A stretch of DNA of 64,000 nucleotides from Candidatus Onthomonas avicola (GTDB lineage: Bacteria; Bacillota; Clostridia; Oscillospirales; Oscillospiraceae), in assembly GCA_018710845.1 (NCBI GenBank), contig DVJB01000030.1, positions 1 to 64,000 on the forward strand. The letters are read 5' to 3'. Made by a program: the position numbers and the translations under genes. Below, one piece after another: positions 7,987-16,697 of this stretch; positions within the stretch are counted from its first letter, which is position 1; each line of letters starts with the position of its first letter. A model generated the notes under the pieces. That model did not search any database, was not told the DNA's origin, and saw only the letters and a program-made list of their open reading frames with translations.

Positions 7987-10065
7987 TCACTCCACGTCGC
8001 GGAAATAAAGTCCGCGTGTGTAGTCCACCGGGGCGTAGGAGCCGCGGCCGAGGTAGCGCTCAAACACGCGCACGCACTCGCGCGGATTCTCCGTGGTAAA
8101 GCTCAGCCGCGCCGCCCAGAGGCCGATGCGGGCAAACTGCTCCGTCTTGTCGCCCAGGTAGAGCTTTTTCGAGTTGAAGATCTCGTTCCGGCAGCCGTAG
8201 GCCGGCAGGACGGGGAACTGCGCCCCCGTCCGGTCGGTGAGCTGATTGCTCCCCTGGCAGGCGCAGCGGCCGGAGCGGTTTTTGATAATGCAGTTCTGCG
8301 TGATCATCAGCGGCAGTCGGCCGTAGACGATCAGCTCGGTGTCCAGCGGCTTTGCCAGGTCGCGCACGCGGGCCAGCCGCTGCTCAAAGGAGAGCGTGGC
8401 CGAGCGCAGGCCCATCTCCCGCAGCTGGGCGAGCGTGAGGGAGTTGTATACTCCCAGCCCGAAGTCGCCGCGGCAGGTGAAATCCCGCTGCAGGGCCCAC
8501 GCCAGCGTACCCAGCTCGCCCACCAGCGCGCTGGTGACGCCGAGGGCGCGCACCTCGTCCAGCTGGCGCTCGAGCGCGGGACGCTCCGAGTCCCACAGGA
8601 CGCGCGGCAGAGCGGCGCAGACCTCGACGCCGTCGGCGATCGCCCGCTCCACCAGCGGCCGGGCCGCGAGAATCTCCTCCGGGGCGAGGTAGATGACGGC
8701 GGGCTTGAGGTTTAGCAGGGCCTCGGTGAGCTGCCCCGCCCGGCGCAGCGAGAGGGTATAGACCGGCGCCTCGGCGCGGTTTTCCGTCCGTGGCAGGTCG
8801 GGCATCTGGCCCTCCGGGCGCTCCGGCGGCTGGATGCGCGCCACGCTCAGCTCGTCGAGCAGGCGGCGGCGCAGGCCGTTGAGCGCGGAGAGGGGGACGG
8901 CGAGGCCGGCGTCCGCCTCCACCTCCAGCGACTGGACATAGTAGGGGGTGCCGCCCGTCTTCTCCAGCTGCCGGGCGATCTCCTCCCGGGTGGTGGGGCG
9001 GCGGATGGCGGTCTGGGGGACGGGACCCTCCAGGGAGAGGGTGCGCCCCTCCGGGTCCTCCGCCGCCAGATGCAGCGGCGCCCCGGCGCGCATCGTGGCG
9101 GCCAGGCGGATGCCCACGCGCGGGTGCTCCCGGTGGTAATCCTGCCGGACCTGGGCGAAGAGCTTCTCCGGCGTCCGCTCCGCCTCGCGCACGCCGAACA
9201 TCTGCCGTCCGGTCTTGCCGGTGTAGTAGCCGTCGGTAAAGCCCTGCCGGGAGAAGGCCGCGCGCAGCTGCTCGAGCTCCTCGGCGGTGGGCGCGCGGCA
9301 CTCGCGCAGGGCGGCGGCGTAGATGCGCGTGACGATGGCGACGTATTCCGGCCGCTTCATCCGTCCCTCAATCTTGGCGCAGGCCACACCCATGTCCTCC
9401 AGCTCGGCCAGATGGTGCACGAGGGACATGTCTTTCAGGCTCAGCGGATAGCCGTCGGCCGAGCCGCTCCAGCCGTACTGCATCCGGCAGGGCTGGGCGC
9501 ACAGGCCGCGGTTGCCGCTGCGCGTGCCGATCAGGGAGGAGAAAAAGCACTGCCCGGAATAGCACATGCACAGCGCCCCGTGGACAAACACCTCCACCTC
9601 GATGGGCGCGTGGCGGCAGATATGGGCGATCTGTTGGCGCGTGAGCTCGCGCGAGAGGACGACGCGCTCCATCCCCAGCGCCGCGCAGGCGAGCACCCCG
9701 TCCAGGCTGTGCACCGTCATCTGCGTGGACGCGTGCAGCGGCAGCCCGGGCGCGACGGAGCGCACCAGTTCGGCCACCCCGAGGTCCTGCACCAGCACGG
9801 CGTCCACGCCGATCCGGCTGGCCTCAGCGGCGTAGCGCGCGGCCTGCGGCAGCTCGTGGTCGGAGAGCAGGGTGTTGAGCGTCAGATATACCTTCACGCC
9901 CCGCAAGTGACAATAGTCTACCGCAGTGCGCAGGCTGTTTTCGTCGAAATTGGCGGCGTTCCGGCGGGCGTTGAAGGCGCCGTAGCCCAGATAGACGGCG
10001 TCCGCGCCGTTCTGCACGGCGGCGACCGCCGCCTCATACGAGCCGGCGGGGGAGAGCAGTTCCAT
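7987..10065 (-). CDS. U32 family peptidase / RlhA-like RNA hydroxylation protein
   Basis: 692 residues. Starts MELLSPAGSYEAAVAAVQNGADAVYLG, the U32 barrel signature, and has the cysteine cluster CYSGQCFFSSLIGTRSGNRG followed by LCAQPCR. Such long U32 proteins with a C-terminal extension include RlhA, which needs an iron-sulfur cluster and prephenate for 23S rRNA cytidine hydroxylation; others were first named collagenases. Which activity applies here is not decidable. The gene lies between zapA and dut in a division/envelope operon. Confidence 0.85.
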   Translation of the reverse strand: MELLSPAGSYEAAVAAVQNGADAVYLGYGAFNARRNAANFDENSLRTAVDYCHLRGVKVYLTLNTLLSDHELPQAARYAAEASRIGVDAVLVQDLGVAELVRSVAPGLPLHASTQMTVHSLDGVLACAALGMERVVLSRELTRQQIAHICRHAPIEVEVFVHGALCMCYSGQCFFSSLIGTRSGNRGLCAQPCRMQYGWSGSADGYPLSLKDMSLVHHLAELEDMGVACAKIEGRMKRPEYVAIVTRIYAAALRECRAPTAEELEQLRAAFSRQGFTDGYYTGKTGRQMFGVREAERTPEKLFAQVRQDYHREHPRVGIRLAATMRAGAPLHLAAEDPEGRTLSLEGPVPQTAIRRPTTREEIARQLEKTGGTPYYVQSLEVEADAGLAVPLSALNGLRRRLLDELSVARIQPPERPEGQMPDLPRTENRAEAPVYTLSLRRAGQLTEALLNLKPAVIYLAPEEILAARPLVERAIADGVEVCAALPRVLWDSERPALERQLDEVRALGVTSALVGELGTLAWALQRDFTCRGDFGLGVYNSLTLAQLREMGLRSATLSFEQRLARVRDLAKPLDTELIVYGRLPLMITQNCIIKNRSGRCACQGSNQLTDRTGAQFPVLPAYGCRNEIFNSKKLYLGDKTEQFARIGLWAARLSFTTENPRECVRVFERYLGRGSYAPVDYTRGLYFRDVE

Positions 10066-10183
10066 CGTCTCTCAGTCCTTCCAGAATGATCTCTTGTCTC
10101 AATTTGCGCCAGAGACGGGACAACCGGGGCGCGGTCCGCGCCCCGGCCGTATCGCCCGGCAGATGGATTTGCGGTCTTTGCGG

Positions 10184-10501
10184 TTATTTTGGGCTCTTTT
10201 TCAGCCGCTTAATCTCGCGCCGCGCCTCGGCCAGTTCATTTTTGACCTTGGTCATCTCCTCCAGCTCGTCCTTGAGCTGGGCGCGCAGCGACTCGGAGAC
10301 CTGCTGCTCCTTGAGCGCGGAGTCCACGGCGTTCACCGCTGTGAGCACCGCCGCGTCCAGCGCGCTCACGCGCGACTGCTGCATCACGGCGGTCATCATC
10401 TGGCCGACCTGAGCGGCTACCTCCTCGACGTAGGCCGAGTCCTCGGTAGTGACGAGGGTATAGGGACTGCCGGCGATGTTGACGGTCACTTTCGATTTCA
10501 T
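10184..10501 (-). CDS. zapA: Cell division protein ZapA
   Basis: 105 residues. The N-terminal half KVTVNIAGSPYTLVTTED followed by the helix EEVAAQVGQMM matches ZapA, and the C-terminal 45 residues form a charged coiled coil (ELEEMTKVKNELAEARREI). ZapA bundles FtsZ filaments at midcell. ATG at 10501 follows GGAGGGAGG. It is the first gene of the minus-strand cluster; the promoter is at 10578. Confidence 0.88.
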   Translation of the reverse strand: MKSKVTVNIAGSPYTLVTTEDSAYVEEVAAQVGQMMTAVMQQSRVSALDAAVLTAVNAVDSALKEQQVSESLRAQLKDELEEMTKVKNELAEARREIKRLKKSPK

Positions 10502-10577
10502 GGCTTACCTCCCTCCGGCGGGGCCGGACGATGCAAGGTCGGGCCGCGGCGGCGGCCGAGACGGGTTGTTTTTCTTG

Positions 10578-10606
10578 ATTATAGCATAAAGCTGCCGCCA
10601 AAGAAA
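10578..10606 (-). promoter_or_regulatory. Candidate extended -10 promoter for the zapA-mrdA cluster
   Basis: On the minus strand TGCTATAAT gives an extended -10; a 17-bp spaced TTTCTT is a poor -35. It lies 77 bp upstream of zapA. Confidence 0.45.
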
Positions 10607-10651
10607 CCGATATTCCGATGAATTTTTACGTCCTGCGCGATTTTCTACGCC

Positions 10652-10680
10652 TTGTACTGGCCGGGGATTCCTGTTATACT
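10652..10680 (+). promoter_or_regulatory. Candidate promoter of the DEAD-box helicase gene
   Basis: TTGTAC, 17 bp, TATACT, 112 bp before the start codon, which implies a leader of about 100 nt carrying the hairpin at 10707-10748. Confidence 0.5.
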
Positions 10681-10706
10681 ATACCTTGGTATTCCGTAGA
10701 CATGCA

Positions 10707-10748
10707 GCCCTCAGCCGACCGGCGCCCCGCAGCCGGTCCGCTGGGGGC
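10707..10748 (+). promoter_or_regulatory. Long leader hairpin ahead of the helicase gene
   Basis: A 17-position stem with one C-C mismatch and a G-T pair, closing an 8-nt loop (10724-10731). No T-run follows, so it is not an intrinsic terminator. Its place between promoter and start codon suggests control of the helicase mRNA, for example feedback by the helicase itself; that role is inference. Confidence 0.5.
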
Positions 10749-10791
10749 CAGGTGTCCGGAACCGACTCTGTAGCTTAAAGGACCGAATTTT

Positions 10792-12714
10792 GTGAATTTT
10801 AACGATCTGCATTTACCGAAAGAAATTTTGCAGGCCCTGCGCGAGCAGGGCTATGAGACGCCCACGCCCATCCAGGCGCAGGCGATCCCCCCCGCCATCG
10901 CGGGCCGGGATGTGCTCGGCTGCGCGCAGACCGGCACGGGCAAGACCTGTGCCTTTGCCGTGCCCATCCTGATCCGACTCGGGCGTGAGACGCGGCCGGA
11001 CCGGCCGATCCGCGCCCTGGTGCTCACGCCGACGCGCGAGCTGGCGATTCAAAATCAGGAATGCTTTGAGGCCTACGGCGCCCACCTGCCCCTGCGCAGC
11101 ACGGTGATCTTCGGCGGCGTGGGCCAGGCGCCCCAGGTGGAGGCGCTCACGCGCGGCACCGATATTCTCGTGGCCACGCCGGGCCGTCTGGCCGACCTGC
11201 ACCAGCAGGGCTATATTCATCTCGATCAGCTGGAAATCTTTGTTCTGGACGAGGCGGACCGTATGCTGGATATGGGCTTCATCCACGACGTGAAAAAGAT
11301 CCTGCGCTGGCTGCCGGAGAAGAAGCAGACCCTCTTCTTCTCGGCGACCATGCCGCAGGAGGTCCGGAGCCTGGTGGACCAGCTGCTTCACGATCCGGTG
11401 CGCATCGCCGTGGACCCGATCAACTCCACTGTGGAGGCGATCGAGCAGCGGCTGTATTTCACCGACAAGAGCAAAAAGACCAAGCTGCTGACCTGGCTGC
11501 TGCGTGAGCAGCCCTACCCCTCCGTCCTCGTCTTCACCCGGACCAAGCACGGGGCCAACCGCGTGGCCCGCGACCTGGAGCGCGCCGGCATCCGTGCCGC
11601 TGCCATCCACGGCAACAAGTCCCAGACTGCGCGGCAGACGGCCCTGGCCGACTTTAAGGCCGGGCGCCTGCGCGTGCTGGTGGCGACGGATATCGCCGCG
11701 CGCGGGCTGGATATCGAGGCGCTCTCCTGCGTGATCAACTACAACCTGCCCGACGTGCCGGAGACCTATGTCCACCGGATCGGCCGCACCGGTCGGGCGG
11801 GGCAGGACGGGCTGGCCCTCTCCTTCTGCGATGCGAGCGAGCGGGACGAGCTGGCCGCCATCGAGCGCCAGCTGGGCAGACAGATCCCCCAGGTCGAGCA
11901 GCACCCGTACCCAATGGAGGAGATGGAAGTGCCAATGAAAGACAAACGCGGCCGCAGGGTGAACCCGGAGGACGCCGAGGCCCGCGCCGCAGCCCAGGAA
12001 AAGAGCCGTCAGCCCAGGCAGGCCAAGGCCTGGCCGCAGCCCGAACCTGCCGCTCAGCCCAAGGAACCCGCTGCCCCGGCCGCGCCGGGACAGAAAAAGA
12101 GGCGCGGGAAGCCGGCCGCGCCCAAAGCCTCCTCCGCCGCGCAGGAGCCGGTCCTCCCGCCGGAGGAGGACGTGGGCGACTACACCGACCTTATCCGCCA
12201 CCGCGCCGCCCGCCGCCCGCCGGAGCGCAAGCCGTATTCCGCCTCCAGCCTGGACGAGTTGCTCGCCCTGCCCGACTTTGCCGACGAGCTGGGCTATGGG
12301 GAGCTGGGCAAGGAGCGGCCCCGTCGCCCGAACCCCCTCTCCGGAGGCAAGGTGATGGACGCGACCGCCCGCATGTTCCTGCGCGGCCGTCCCGCTGAGG
12401 AGCCCAAGGCGGCGGAGCAGAAGCCCGCCCGCCGCCGCTCCGGACATCGGGGCGAAAAGAGCAGACCGGCGGAGCAGAAACCAAAGCAGGCTCAGCCGGA
12501 GCAGGGCGGGAAGAAAAAGAAGCCCTCCGCCCCCGCCGCCGAGCGGGCGCCCAAGTCCGCCGCGGTGACGGCCAAGCCGCCGCGCGCCCGCCAGACCAGG
12601 AAACCGGCCGCGCACCCCGCCCGCCCGTCCAAGAGCCCGGCGCCCGCCGCGGGGGAGGCACCGCGCAGCCTGGTGCGACCGTACTATCTCAGCGACAAGA
12701 AGGGGAAACGCTGA
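10792..12714 (+). CDS. DEAD-box ATP-dependent RNA helicase with long basic tail
   Basis: 640 residues, GTG start at 10792 after AAAGGAC. Motifs: Q motif PTPIQ, motif I AQTGTGKT (45-52), PTREL (80-84), DEAD (153-156), SAT (184-186), and motif [10 protein letters not shown] (328-335). Closest in style to RhlE/CshA-type helicases that remodel mRNA and ribosome precursors. From about residue 375 the protein is a 260-residue Lys/Arg/Pro/Ala/Gln-rich extension, probably disordered and RNA-binding. Its stop lies one base before the lspA start, so the next two genes are probably co-transcribed. Confidence 0.93.
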   Translation: MNFNDLHLPKEILQALREQGYETPTPIQAQAIPPAIAGRDVLGCAQTGTGKTCAFAVPILIRLGRETRPDRPIRALVLTPTRELAIQNQECFEAYGAHLPLRSTVIFGGVGQAPQVEALTRGTDILVATPGRLADLHQQGYIHLDQLEIFVLDEADRMLDMGFIHDVKKILRWLPEKKQTLFFSATMPQEVRSLVDQLLHDPVRIAVDPINSTVEAIEQRLYFTDKSKKTKLLTWLLREQPYPSVLVFTRTKHGANRVARDLERAGIRAAAIHGNKSQTARQTALADFKAGRLRVLVATDIAARGLDIEALSCVINYNLPDVPETYVHRIGRTGRAGQDGLALSFCDASERDELAAIERQLGRQIPQVEQHPYPMEEMEVPMKDKRGRRVNPEDAEARAAAQEKSRQPRQAKAWPQPEPAAQPKEPAAPAAPGQKKRRGKPAAPKASSAAQEPVLPPEEDVGDYTDLIRHRAARRPPERKPYSASSLDELLALPDFADELGYGELGKERPRRPNPLSGGKVMDATARMFLRGRPAEEPKAAEQKPARRRSGHRGEKSRPAEQKPKQAQPEQGGKKKKPSAPAAERAPKSAAVTAKPPRARQTRKPAAHPARPSKSPAPAAGEAPRSLVRPYYLSDKKGKR

Positions 12715-12715
12715 T

Positions 12716-13198
12716 ATGACCGCCGTGTACTATCTGGCTGCTCTGCTGCTGGCGGCGGCGGATCAGATCACAAAGCTGCTCACCCGGACCTACCTCGCCG
12801 GCGGGGAGCGGGTGACGCTGATTCCGGGCGTGCTGGGCCTGACCTATGTGGAGAACACCGGCATGGCCTTCTCCGCCTTCAGCGGCTACACCGCCGTGCT
12901 GGCGGTGGTCAGCCTGGTCGCCTCGGTCGCCATTGTGCTGGCGATCTGGAAGCGGTGGCTGCCGCACCCCTTCTGCCAGTGGATGCTCACCCTGCTGCTG
13001 GCCGGCGCGGTGGGCAACCTGATCGACCGCGCCCTCTTCGGCTATGTGACCGACATGATCGAGGTGCTCTTTGTCAACTTTGCCGTCTTCAACCTGGCCG
13101 ACTGCTGCGTGGTGGTGGGCGCGTTCGGGCTGATGGGCTACCTTGTGCGCGAGCTGTGGCTGGAGGAGCGCAGGGCGGGCGGAAAGAAGGGCACATGA
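12716..13198 (+). CDS. lspA: Lipoprotein signal peptidase (signal peptidase II)
   Basis: 160 residues with four membrane helices. It removes the signal peptide from prolipoproteins after diacylglyceryl modification. The two catalytic aspartates lie in NLIDRALFGYVTDMIE and VFNLADCC, and DQITK near the N-terminus and VENTGMAFS are standard LspA blocks. Its last codons overlap the next gene (ATGA at 13195-13198), so translation is coupled. It would process, among others, the lipoprotein at 20400-21215. Confidence 0.95.
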   Translation: MTAVYYLAALLLAAADQITKLLTRTYLAGGERVTLIPGVLGLTYVENTGMAFSAFSGYTAVLAVVSLVASVAIVLAIWKRWLPHPFCQWMLTLLLAGAVGNLIDRALFGYVTDMIEVLFVNFAVFNLADCCVVVGAFGLMGYLVRELWLEERRAGGKKGT

Positions 13199-14115
13199 CG
13201 CCGCTGCTGCTCACCGCCGACCGCGCCGGCGAGCGCGCCGACCAGTTCCTGGCCCGCGCGGTGGAGGGGCTGACCCGCTCGGCCGCCCAGCGCCTGCTGG
13301 AGCAGGGGCTGGCCATGGCGGACGGGCGCGCGCTGAAGAAGAACGACAAGCTCGCCGCCGGCGCTGTGATCGCGCTGGAGCTGCCCGAGCCGGAGGAGGT
13401 GCCCGACCTCCGGGCGCAGGAGATCGCGCTGGACGTGGTCTATGAGGACGCCGACGTGATTGTGGTCAACAAGCCGGCGGGCCTGGTTGTCCACCCCGCG
13501 CCGGGACACCCGGACGGGACGCTGGTCAACGCCCTGCTCTGGCACTGCGGCGACTCGCTGTCCGGCATCAACGGCGCGCTGCGCCCCGGCATCGTCCACC
13601 GCATCGATCGGGACACGAGCGGCCTCATCATCGCCGCCAAGAACGACCGCGCCCATCTCGCTCTGGCCGCGCAGCTGCAGGACCACTCCCTCGCGCGGAC
13701 CTATGAGGCCCTCGCCGTGGGCGGCTTCCGCGAGGACGCGGGGACGGTGGACGCCCCCATCGCCCGCAGCAAGACGGACCGCAAGCGGATGGCCGTGGAC
13801 CCGGAGGGCCGCCGGGCGGTGACCCACTGGGAGGTGCTCGGGCGCTATCGCGGCTATACCCACCTGCGCTGCCGTTTGGAGACAGGGCGCACCCACCAGA
13901 TTCGCGTCCATATGGCCTATCTCGGCCACCCCTTGCTGGGGGATACGGTCTACGGAGCCAAAAAACCGGTCGCGGGCCTGGCCGGTCAGTGCCTGCACGC
14001 GCGGGAGCTCACCTTCCGACACCCGCGCACTGGGGAGGAGATTCATCTCACCTGCCCGCTGCCGGACTGGTTCACCGCCCAGCTCGACCGGCTGAGACGC
14101 GAGAGCGAGACTTGA
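13195..14115 (+). CDS. RluA/RluD family 23S rRNA pseudouridine synthase
   Basis: 306 residues from the ATG at 13195 that overlaps the lspA stop; a longer upstream frame is rejected because it lies over lspA. An N-terminal S4 RNA-binding domain (about 12-70) precedes the catalytic domain with GIVHRIDRDTSGL, where Asp138 is the catalytic residue, and RTHQIRVHMAYLGHPLLGD. The lspA-rluD pairing is common in Firmicutes. RluD-type enzymes modify helix 69 or similar rRNA sites; the exact target is not determined here. Confidence 0.93.
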   Translation: MTPLLLTADRAGERADQFLARAVEGLTRSAAQRLLEQGLAMADGRALKKNDKLAAGAVIALELPEPEEVPDLRAQEIALDVVYEDADVIVVNKPAGLVVHPAPGHPDGTLVNALLWHCGDSLSGINGALRPGIVHRIDRDTSGLIIAAKNDRAHLALAAQLQDHSLARTYEALAVGGFREDAGTVDAPIARSKTDRKRMAVDPEGRRAVTHWEVLGRYRGYTHLRCRLETGRTHQIRVHMAYLGHPLLGDTVYGAKKPVAGLAGQCLHARELTFRHPRTGEEIHLTCPLPDWFTAQLDRLRRESET

Positions 14116-14139
14116 CAAATTTTGCGTTTGGGATACAAT
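14112..14139 (+). promoter_or_regulatory. Promoter of the thiT riboswitch transcript
   Basis: TTGACA (14112-14117), 16 bp, TACAAT (14134-14139), overlapping the stop codon of the upstream gene. Initiation would fall about 20 nt before the riboswitch. Confidence 0.75.
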
Positions 14140-14167
14140 AGAGCTTGGCCGCAAGGCAACAGAATGC

Positions 14168-14264
14168 ACAGGGGCGCTGGGGGACATCTCCGGCTGAGAT
14201 TGGGACAAAGCGCAGTCCCAGGCACCTTGAACCTGATCCGGGTAATGCCGGCGTAGGAAGCTGT
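14168..14264 (+). promoter_or_regulatory. TPP riboswitch (THI element)
   Basis: Contains the two invariant THI blocks: GGCTGAGAT (14192-14200) and CTTGAACCTGAT followed by GGGTAATGCC and GCGTAGGAAG. Outer pairing is ACAG (14168) with CTGT (14261-14264). Binding of thiamine pyrophosphate should favour the terminator at 14289-14332 and switch off thiT. Confidence 0.95.
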
Positions 14265-14288
14265 TTCTGATGGGACACCGTCCGCTTT

Positions 14289-14332
14289 CGTACCGCATTG
14301 TTCTGGATGCAATGCGGTACGTTTTCTTTTTT
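14289..14332 (+). terminator. Riboswitch-controlled terminator
   Basis: Perfect 12-bp stem (CGTACCGCATTG with 14310-14321), 9-nt loop, then TTTTCTTTTTT. It lies between the TPP aptamer and thiT, as expected for transcriptional control. Confidence 0.92.
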
Positions 14333-14348
14333 GGGAGGGGTGTTCAAA

Positions 14349-14939
14349 ATGAACACAAACCGCAAGCTGACCACCCGTCGGATGGTAGAGAGCGCAATTA
14401 TGCTCGCCGTCGGTACGGTGCTGAGTCTATTTACCTTCACCGGCCCCTGGGCGCTGGGCGGAGGCATCACGTTCTGCTCCATGTTGCCGCTGGTTCTCAT
14501 TTCGTGGCGTTACGGCTGTGGATGGGGCCTGTTTACCGCCTTTGTCTATAGCCTGCTGCAAATGCTGCTGGGCATCTCCAACGTGCAGTACGCCGACAGC
14601 GTGTGGACGGCAGTCCTCATTATCCTGTTTGACTATGTGATCGCTTTCTCGGTGATCGGCCTGTCCGCCATGTTTAAGGGCCGGCTGGGGAATCCGCGTC
14701 TGGAACTTGTCCTTGGCATTACCGTTACCTTCCTCGCACGCTTGGCTTGCCACTATGTCTCCGGTGTCTTGGTGTGGGAAGTCCTCTGGCCCAACGAGCT
14801 GGGCTGGGCGGCTCCTATCTGGTCTATTGCCTACAACGCGAGCTATATGGTACCGGAGATCATTATCACCGCCCTGGTGGCGATGTTGATTTACGCGCCG
14901 ATGGGCCGCTATTTCCGCGGCGAGGACCTGAAGGCCTGA
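14349..14939 (+). CDS. thiT: ECF transporter thiamine-binding component ThiT
   Basis: 196 residues from the ATG at 14349, preceded by GGGAGGGG (14333-14340); an upstream in-frame ATG at 14298 falls inside the terminator and is rejected. Six hydrophobic helices and the ThiT-type sequence LALGGGITFCSMLP-like (ALGGGITFCSMLPLVLISWRYG region) and NELGWAAPIWSIAYNASYMVPE, rich in Trp/Tyr/Asn that line the thiamine pocket. It delivers thiamine to the shared ECF energising module (EcfA/A'/T), not encoded here. The upstream TPP riboswitch independently supports the substrate. Confidence 0.93.
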   Translation: MNTNRKLTTRRMVESAIMLAVGTVLSLFTFTGPWALGGGITFCSMLPLVLISWRYGCGWGLFTAFVYSLLQMLLGISNVQYADSVWTAVLIILFDYVIAFSVIGLSAMFKGRLGNPRLELVLGITVTFLARLACHYVSGVLVWEVLWPNELGWAAPIWSIAYNASYMVPEIIITALVAMLIYAPMGRYFRGEDLKA

Positions 14940-14961
14940 TCTCTCAAAACGAGCGGCAAAA

Positions 14962-14998
14962 ACCGGCCCCGGAGCGTTAGCTGCGCTTCGGGGCCGGT
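14962..14998. terminator. Bidirectional terminator between thiT and the HD gene
   Basis: 15-bp stem with one G-T pair around a 7-nt loop. AAAAA just upstream gives a T-run for minus-strand transcripts; TCTTGTCT follows on the plus strand. Confidence 0.8.
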
Positions 14999-15019
14999 CT
15001 TGTCTCAAAGACGGCATGT

Positions 15020-15676
15020 TCACATCATGGTCTGTCCGTTGATCTCCAGGCCGAAGCGCACGCCCAGTTTCTCGGCGGCCTTGCGGCACAGCAGCATCCG
15101 GTCCAGGAAGATCTCAAAGTAGTCCATCAGGGCGCACACGGAGGTGTCGATCTCCAGCACCAGGAGGATCTCCCCCGCCCCGAGCCGCACCTCAGAGCGG
15201 CGGACAGAATAGTTCACCCGGTCGTGGATGTCAAAGGTAGCCAGGTCCTTGTTGCGCACGCGGTTGGCGCGCACGTCCGTCTTGTCGGCCAGGATGAGAG
15301 CCGCCGCCACCGGGTTGACGGGAAAGGCGGTGCGCTCGTCGTGGTTGCCGATGGCGGTGATGACGGTCGCCGTCTCCTCCGGCGGAAAGCCCAGCTTGTC
15401 CAGAATGCGAAAGGCCATCACCGCGCCGCTTTGGGCGTGGTCCACGCGGTTGACGACATTGCCGATGTCGTGCAGCCACCCGGCGATGGCCGCCAGCTCC
15501 GCCGTGCGCGCGTCGTAGCCCAGCCACTCGAGAATCTGCCGTGCCAGGGCGCTCACCCGGCCGACGTGGGCAAAGCTGTGCTCGGTAAAGCCGAGGGCCA
15601 GCAGCGACTCGTCCGCCTTGCGGATGTAGCTGGCGATCTCGGCGTTGGATTTGACCTGTTCCAAATGAATCGGCAT
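15020..15676 (-). CDS. HD-domain phosphohydrolase, function unknown
   Basis: 218 residues from the ATG at 15676, which follows GGGAGG; the longer frame upstream has no ribosome binding site. Metal-binding HD residues: His37, GWLHDIGN with His69-Asp70, and HDERTAF. The C-terminal third (IHDRVNYSVRRSEVRLGAGEILLVLEIDT) resembles small clostridial HD proteins of the HDIG class with an extra beta domain. Substrate unknown; a nucleotide phosphohydrolase is likely but unproven. The gene stands alone, convergent with thiT. Confidence 0.75.
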   Translation of the reverse strand: MPIHLEQVKSNAEIASYIRKADESLLALGFTEHSFAHVGRVSALARQILEWLGYDARTAELAAIAGWLHDIGNVVNRVDHAQSGAVMAFRILDKLGFPPEETATVITAIGNHDERTAFPVNPVAAALILADKTDVRANRVRNKDLATFDIHDRVNYSVRRSEVRLGAGEILLVLEIDTSVCALMDYFEIFLDRMLLCRKAAEKLGVRFGLEINGQTMM

Positions 15677-15764
15677 TGCGCGATCCCTCCCTTTCTGTCC
15701 CTCATGATACACGCTTTGCGCGCAAAATGCCAGACGGCCGCCGATCTTTTTCTGAAACGCCCGA

Positions 15765-15791
15765 GCGCCCCGGCCAGAATGGCCGGGGCGC
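15765..15791. repeat. GC-rich hairpin in the divergent HD-gene intergenic region
   Basis: Perfect 11-bp stem (GCGCCCCGGCC with 15781-15791), 5-nt loop, no T-run on either side. It lies in the 332-bp gap 15677-16008, followed by a purine-only tract of about 25 bp (15800-15827). On the minus strand it would sit in the leader of the HD gene if TTGTCT-16-TATATA near 15850-15880 is its promoter. Role unknown. Confidence 0.5.
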
Positions 15792-15970
15792 CCGAGTTGA
15801 GAGAGAAAAAGAGAAAAGAGAGAGTGGTTGATTGCTTCCTGCCTGCGTATATAGAATAACAGCCAATTGAGACAAAATCTTGACGAGATCGTGAACGTTT
15901 TGTAAACCGTTTTCCGAAACAAATCCCGCCGGAGGGCGTCCCGGTCCTGGCGATGGGACTGCGGATGTGC

Positions 15971-15976
15971 TATAAT
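15971..15976 (+). promoter_or_regulatory. Extended -10 promoter of the second HD gene
   Basis: TGCTATAAT (TG at 15968-15969) with no good -35 box. It lies 33 bp before the start codon. Confidence 0.55.
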
Positions 15977-16008
15977 GTCGCCAAGAAACCGGAACAGGAG
16001 GTCCTTCT

Positions 16009-16590
16009 ATGTCCTGCAAAGAGGAATTCATCGAAATTTACCGCGAGAATGTCACCCGCGCGGGGGCGGACGCCCTGCTGGACTATCTGACGAACAAGAG
16101 CGATTTTTTCACCGCGCCCGCCTCGGCGCGCTACCACGGGGCCTATGAGGGTGGGCTGTGCGAGCACAGCCTGAACGTCTACCACTGCCTGGCAGACTAC
16201 CTCCAGCGCGAGCGGGTGCAGGAGCTCTATGGGCTGGAGTACTCGCCGGAGACGGTGGCCCTGGTCGCTCTGCTGCACGACGTGTGCAAGGCCGGGTGCT
16301 ACCGGAAGACCTTCCGCAACGTCAAGGGGGAGGACGGCAAGTGGACCCAGGTCCCCTCCTACCAGTTTGACGACCCGCTGCCCTACGGCCACGGGGAGAA
16401 GAGCGTGTACATCGTCAACGGCTACCTCCGCCTCACGCGGGAGGAGGCGTTCGCCATCCGCTACCATATGGGCTTCTCCGGCCAGGAGGACAAGGGCGCG
16501 GTGGGCAAGGCCTTCCAGATGTTCCCCCTCGCCTTTGCCCTGTCGGTGGCGGATATGGAGGCCACCTACTTTCTGGAGGGGGACCGGTAA
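16009..16590 (+). CDS. HD-domain hydrolase (YhaM/phage-type)
   Basis: 193 residues; ATG at 16009 after AGGAGG. HD-domain ligands: CEHSLNVYH (His53) and LHDVCKAG (His90-Asp91), then HGEKSVYI and RYHMGF carrying further histidines. Size and motif spacing match small HD hydrolases common in Firmicutes and their phages, related to the nuclease domain of YhaM. Substrate is not known. Its own promoter and a terminator at 16637 make it a single-gene unit. Confidence 0.8.
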   Translation: MSCKEEFIEIYRENVTRAGADALLDYLTNKSDFFTAPASARYHGAYEGGLCEHSLNVYHCLADYLQRERVQELYGLEYSPETVALVALLHDVCKAGCYRKTFRNVKGEDGKWTQVPSYQFDDPLPYGHGEKSVYIVNGYLRLTREEAFAIRYHMGFSGQEDKGAVGKAFQMFPLAFALSVADMEATYFLEGDR

Positions 16591-16636
16591 CGCACGGACG
16601 CCGGTCCTTGCCGCTCCGCCCAGACAGAAAAAGCAG

Positions 16637-16680
16637 ACCGCCGTCCCGTACCGGACCTTTCCGGCGTGGGACGGCGGTTT
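16637..16680. terminator. Bidirectional terminator between the HD gene and rpiB
   Basis: 11-bp stem ACCGCCGTCCC (16637-16647) with 16668-16678. TTTAATT follows on plus; upstream AAAAAG gives a T-run on minus. Confidence 0.82.
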
Positions 16681-16697
16681 AATTGCGTTGAGGCCGC

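Noticed and set aside
12955-13194. N-terminal extension of the pseudouridine synthase
   Set aside because: The upstream frame lies entirely over lspA in another frame; the ATGA overlap start at 13195 begins the normal S4 domain.
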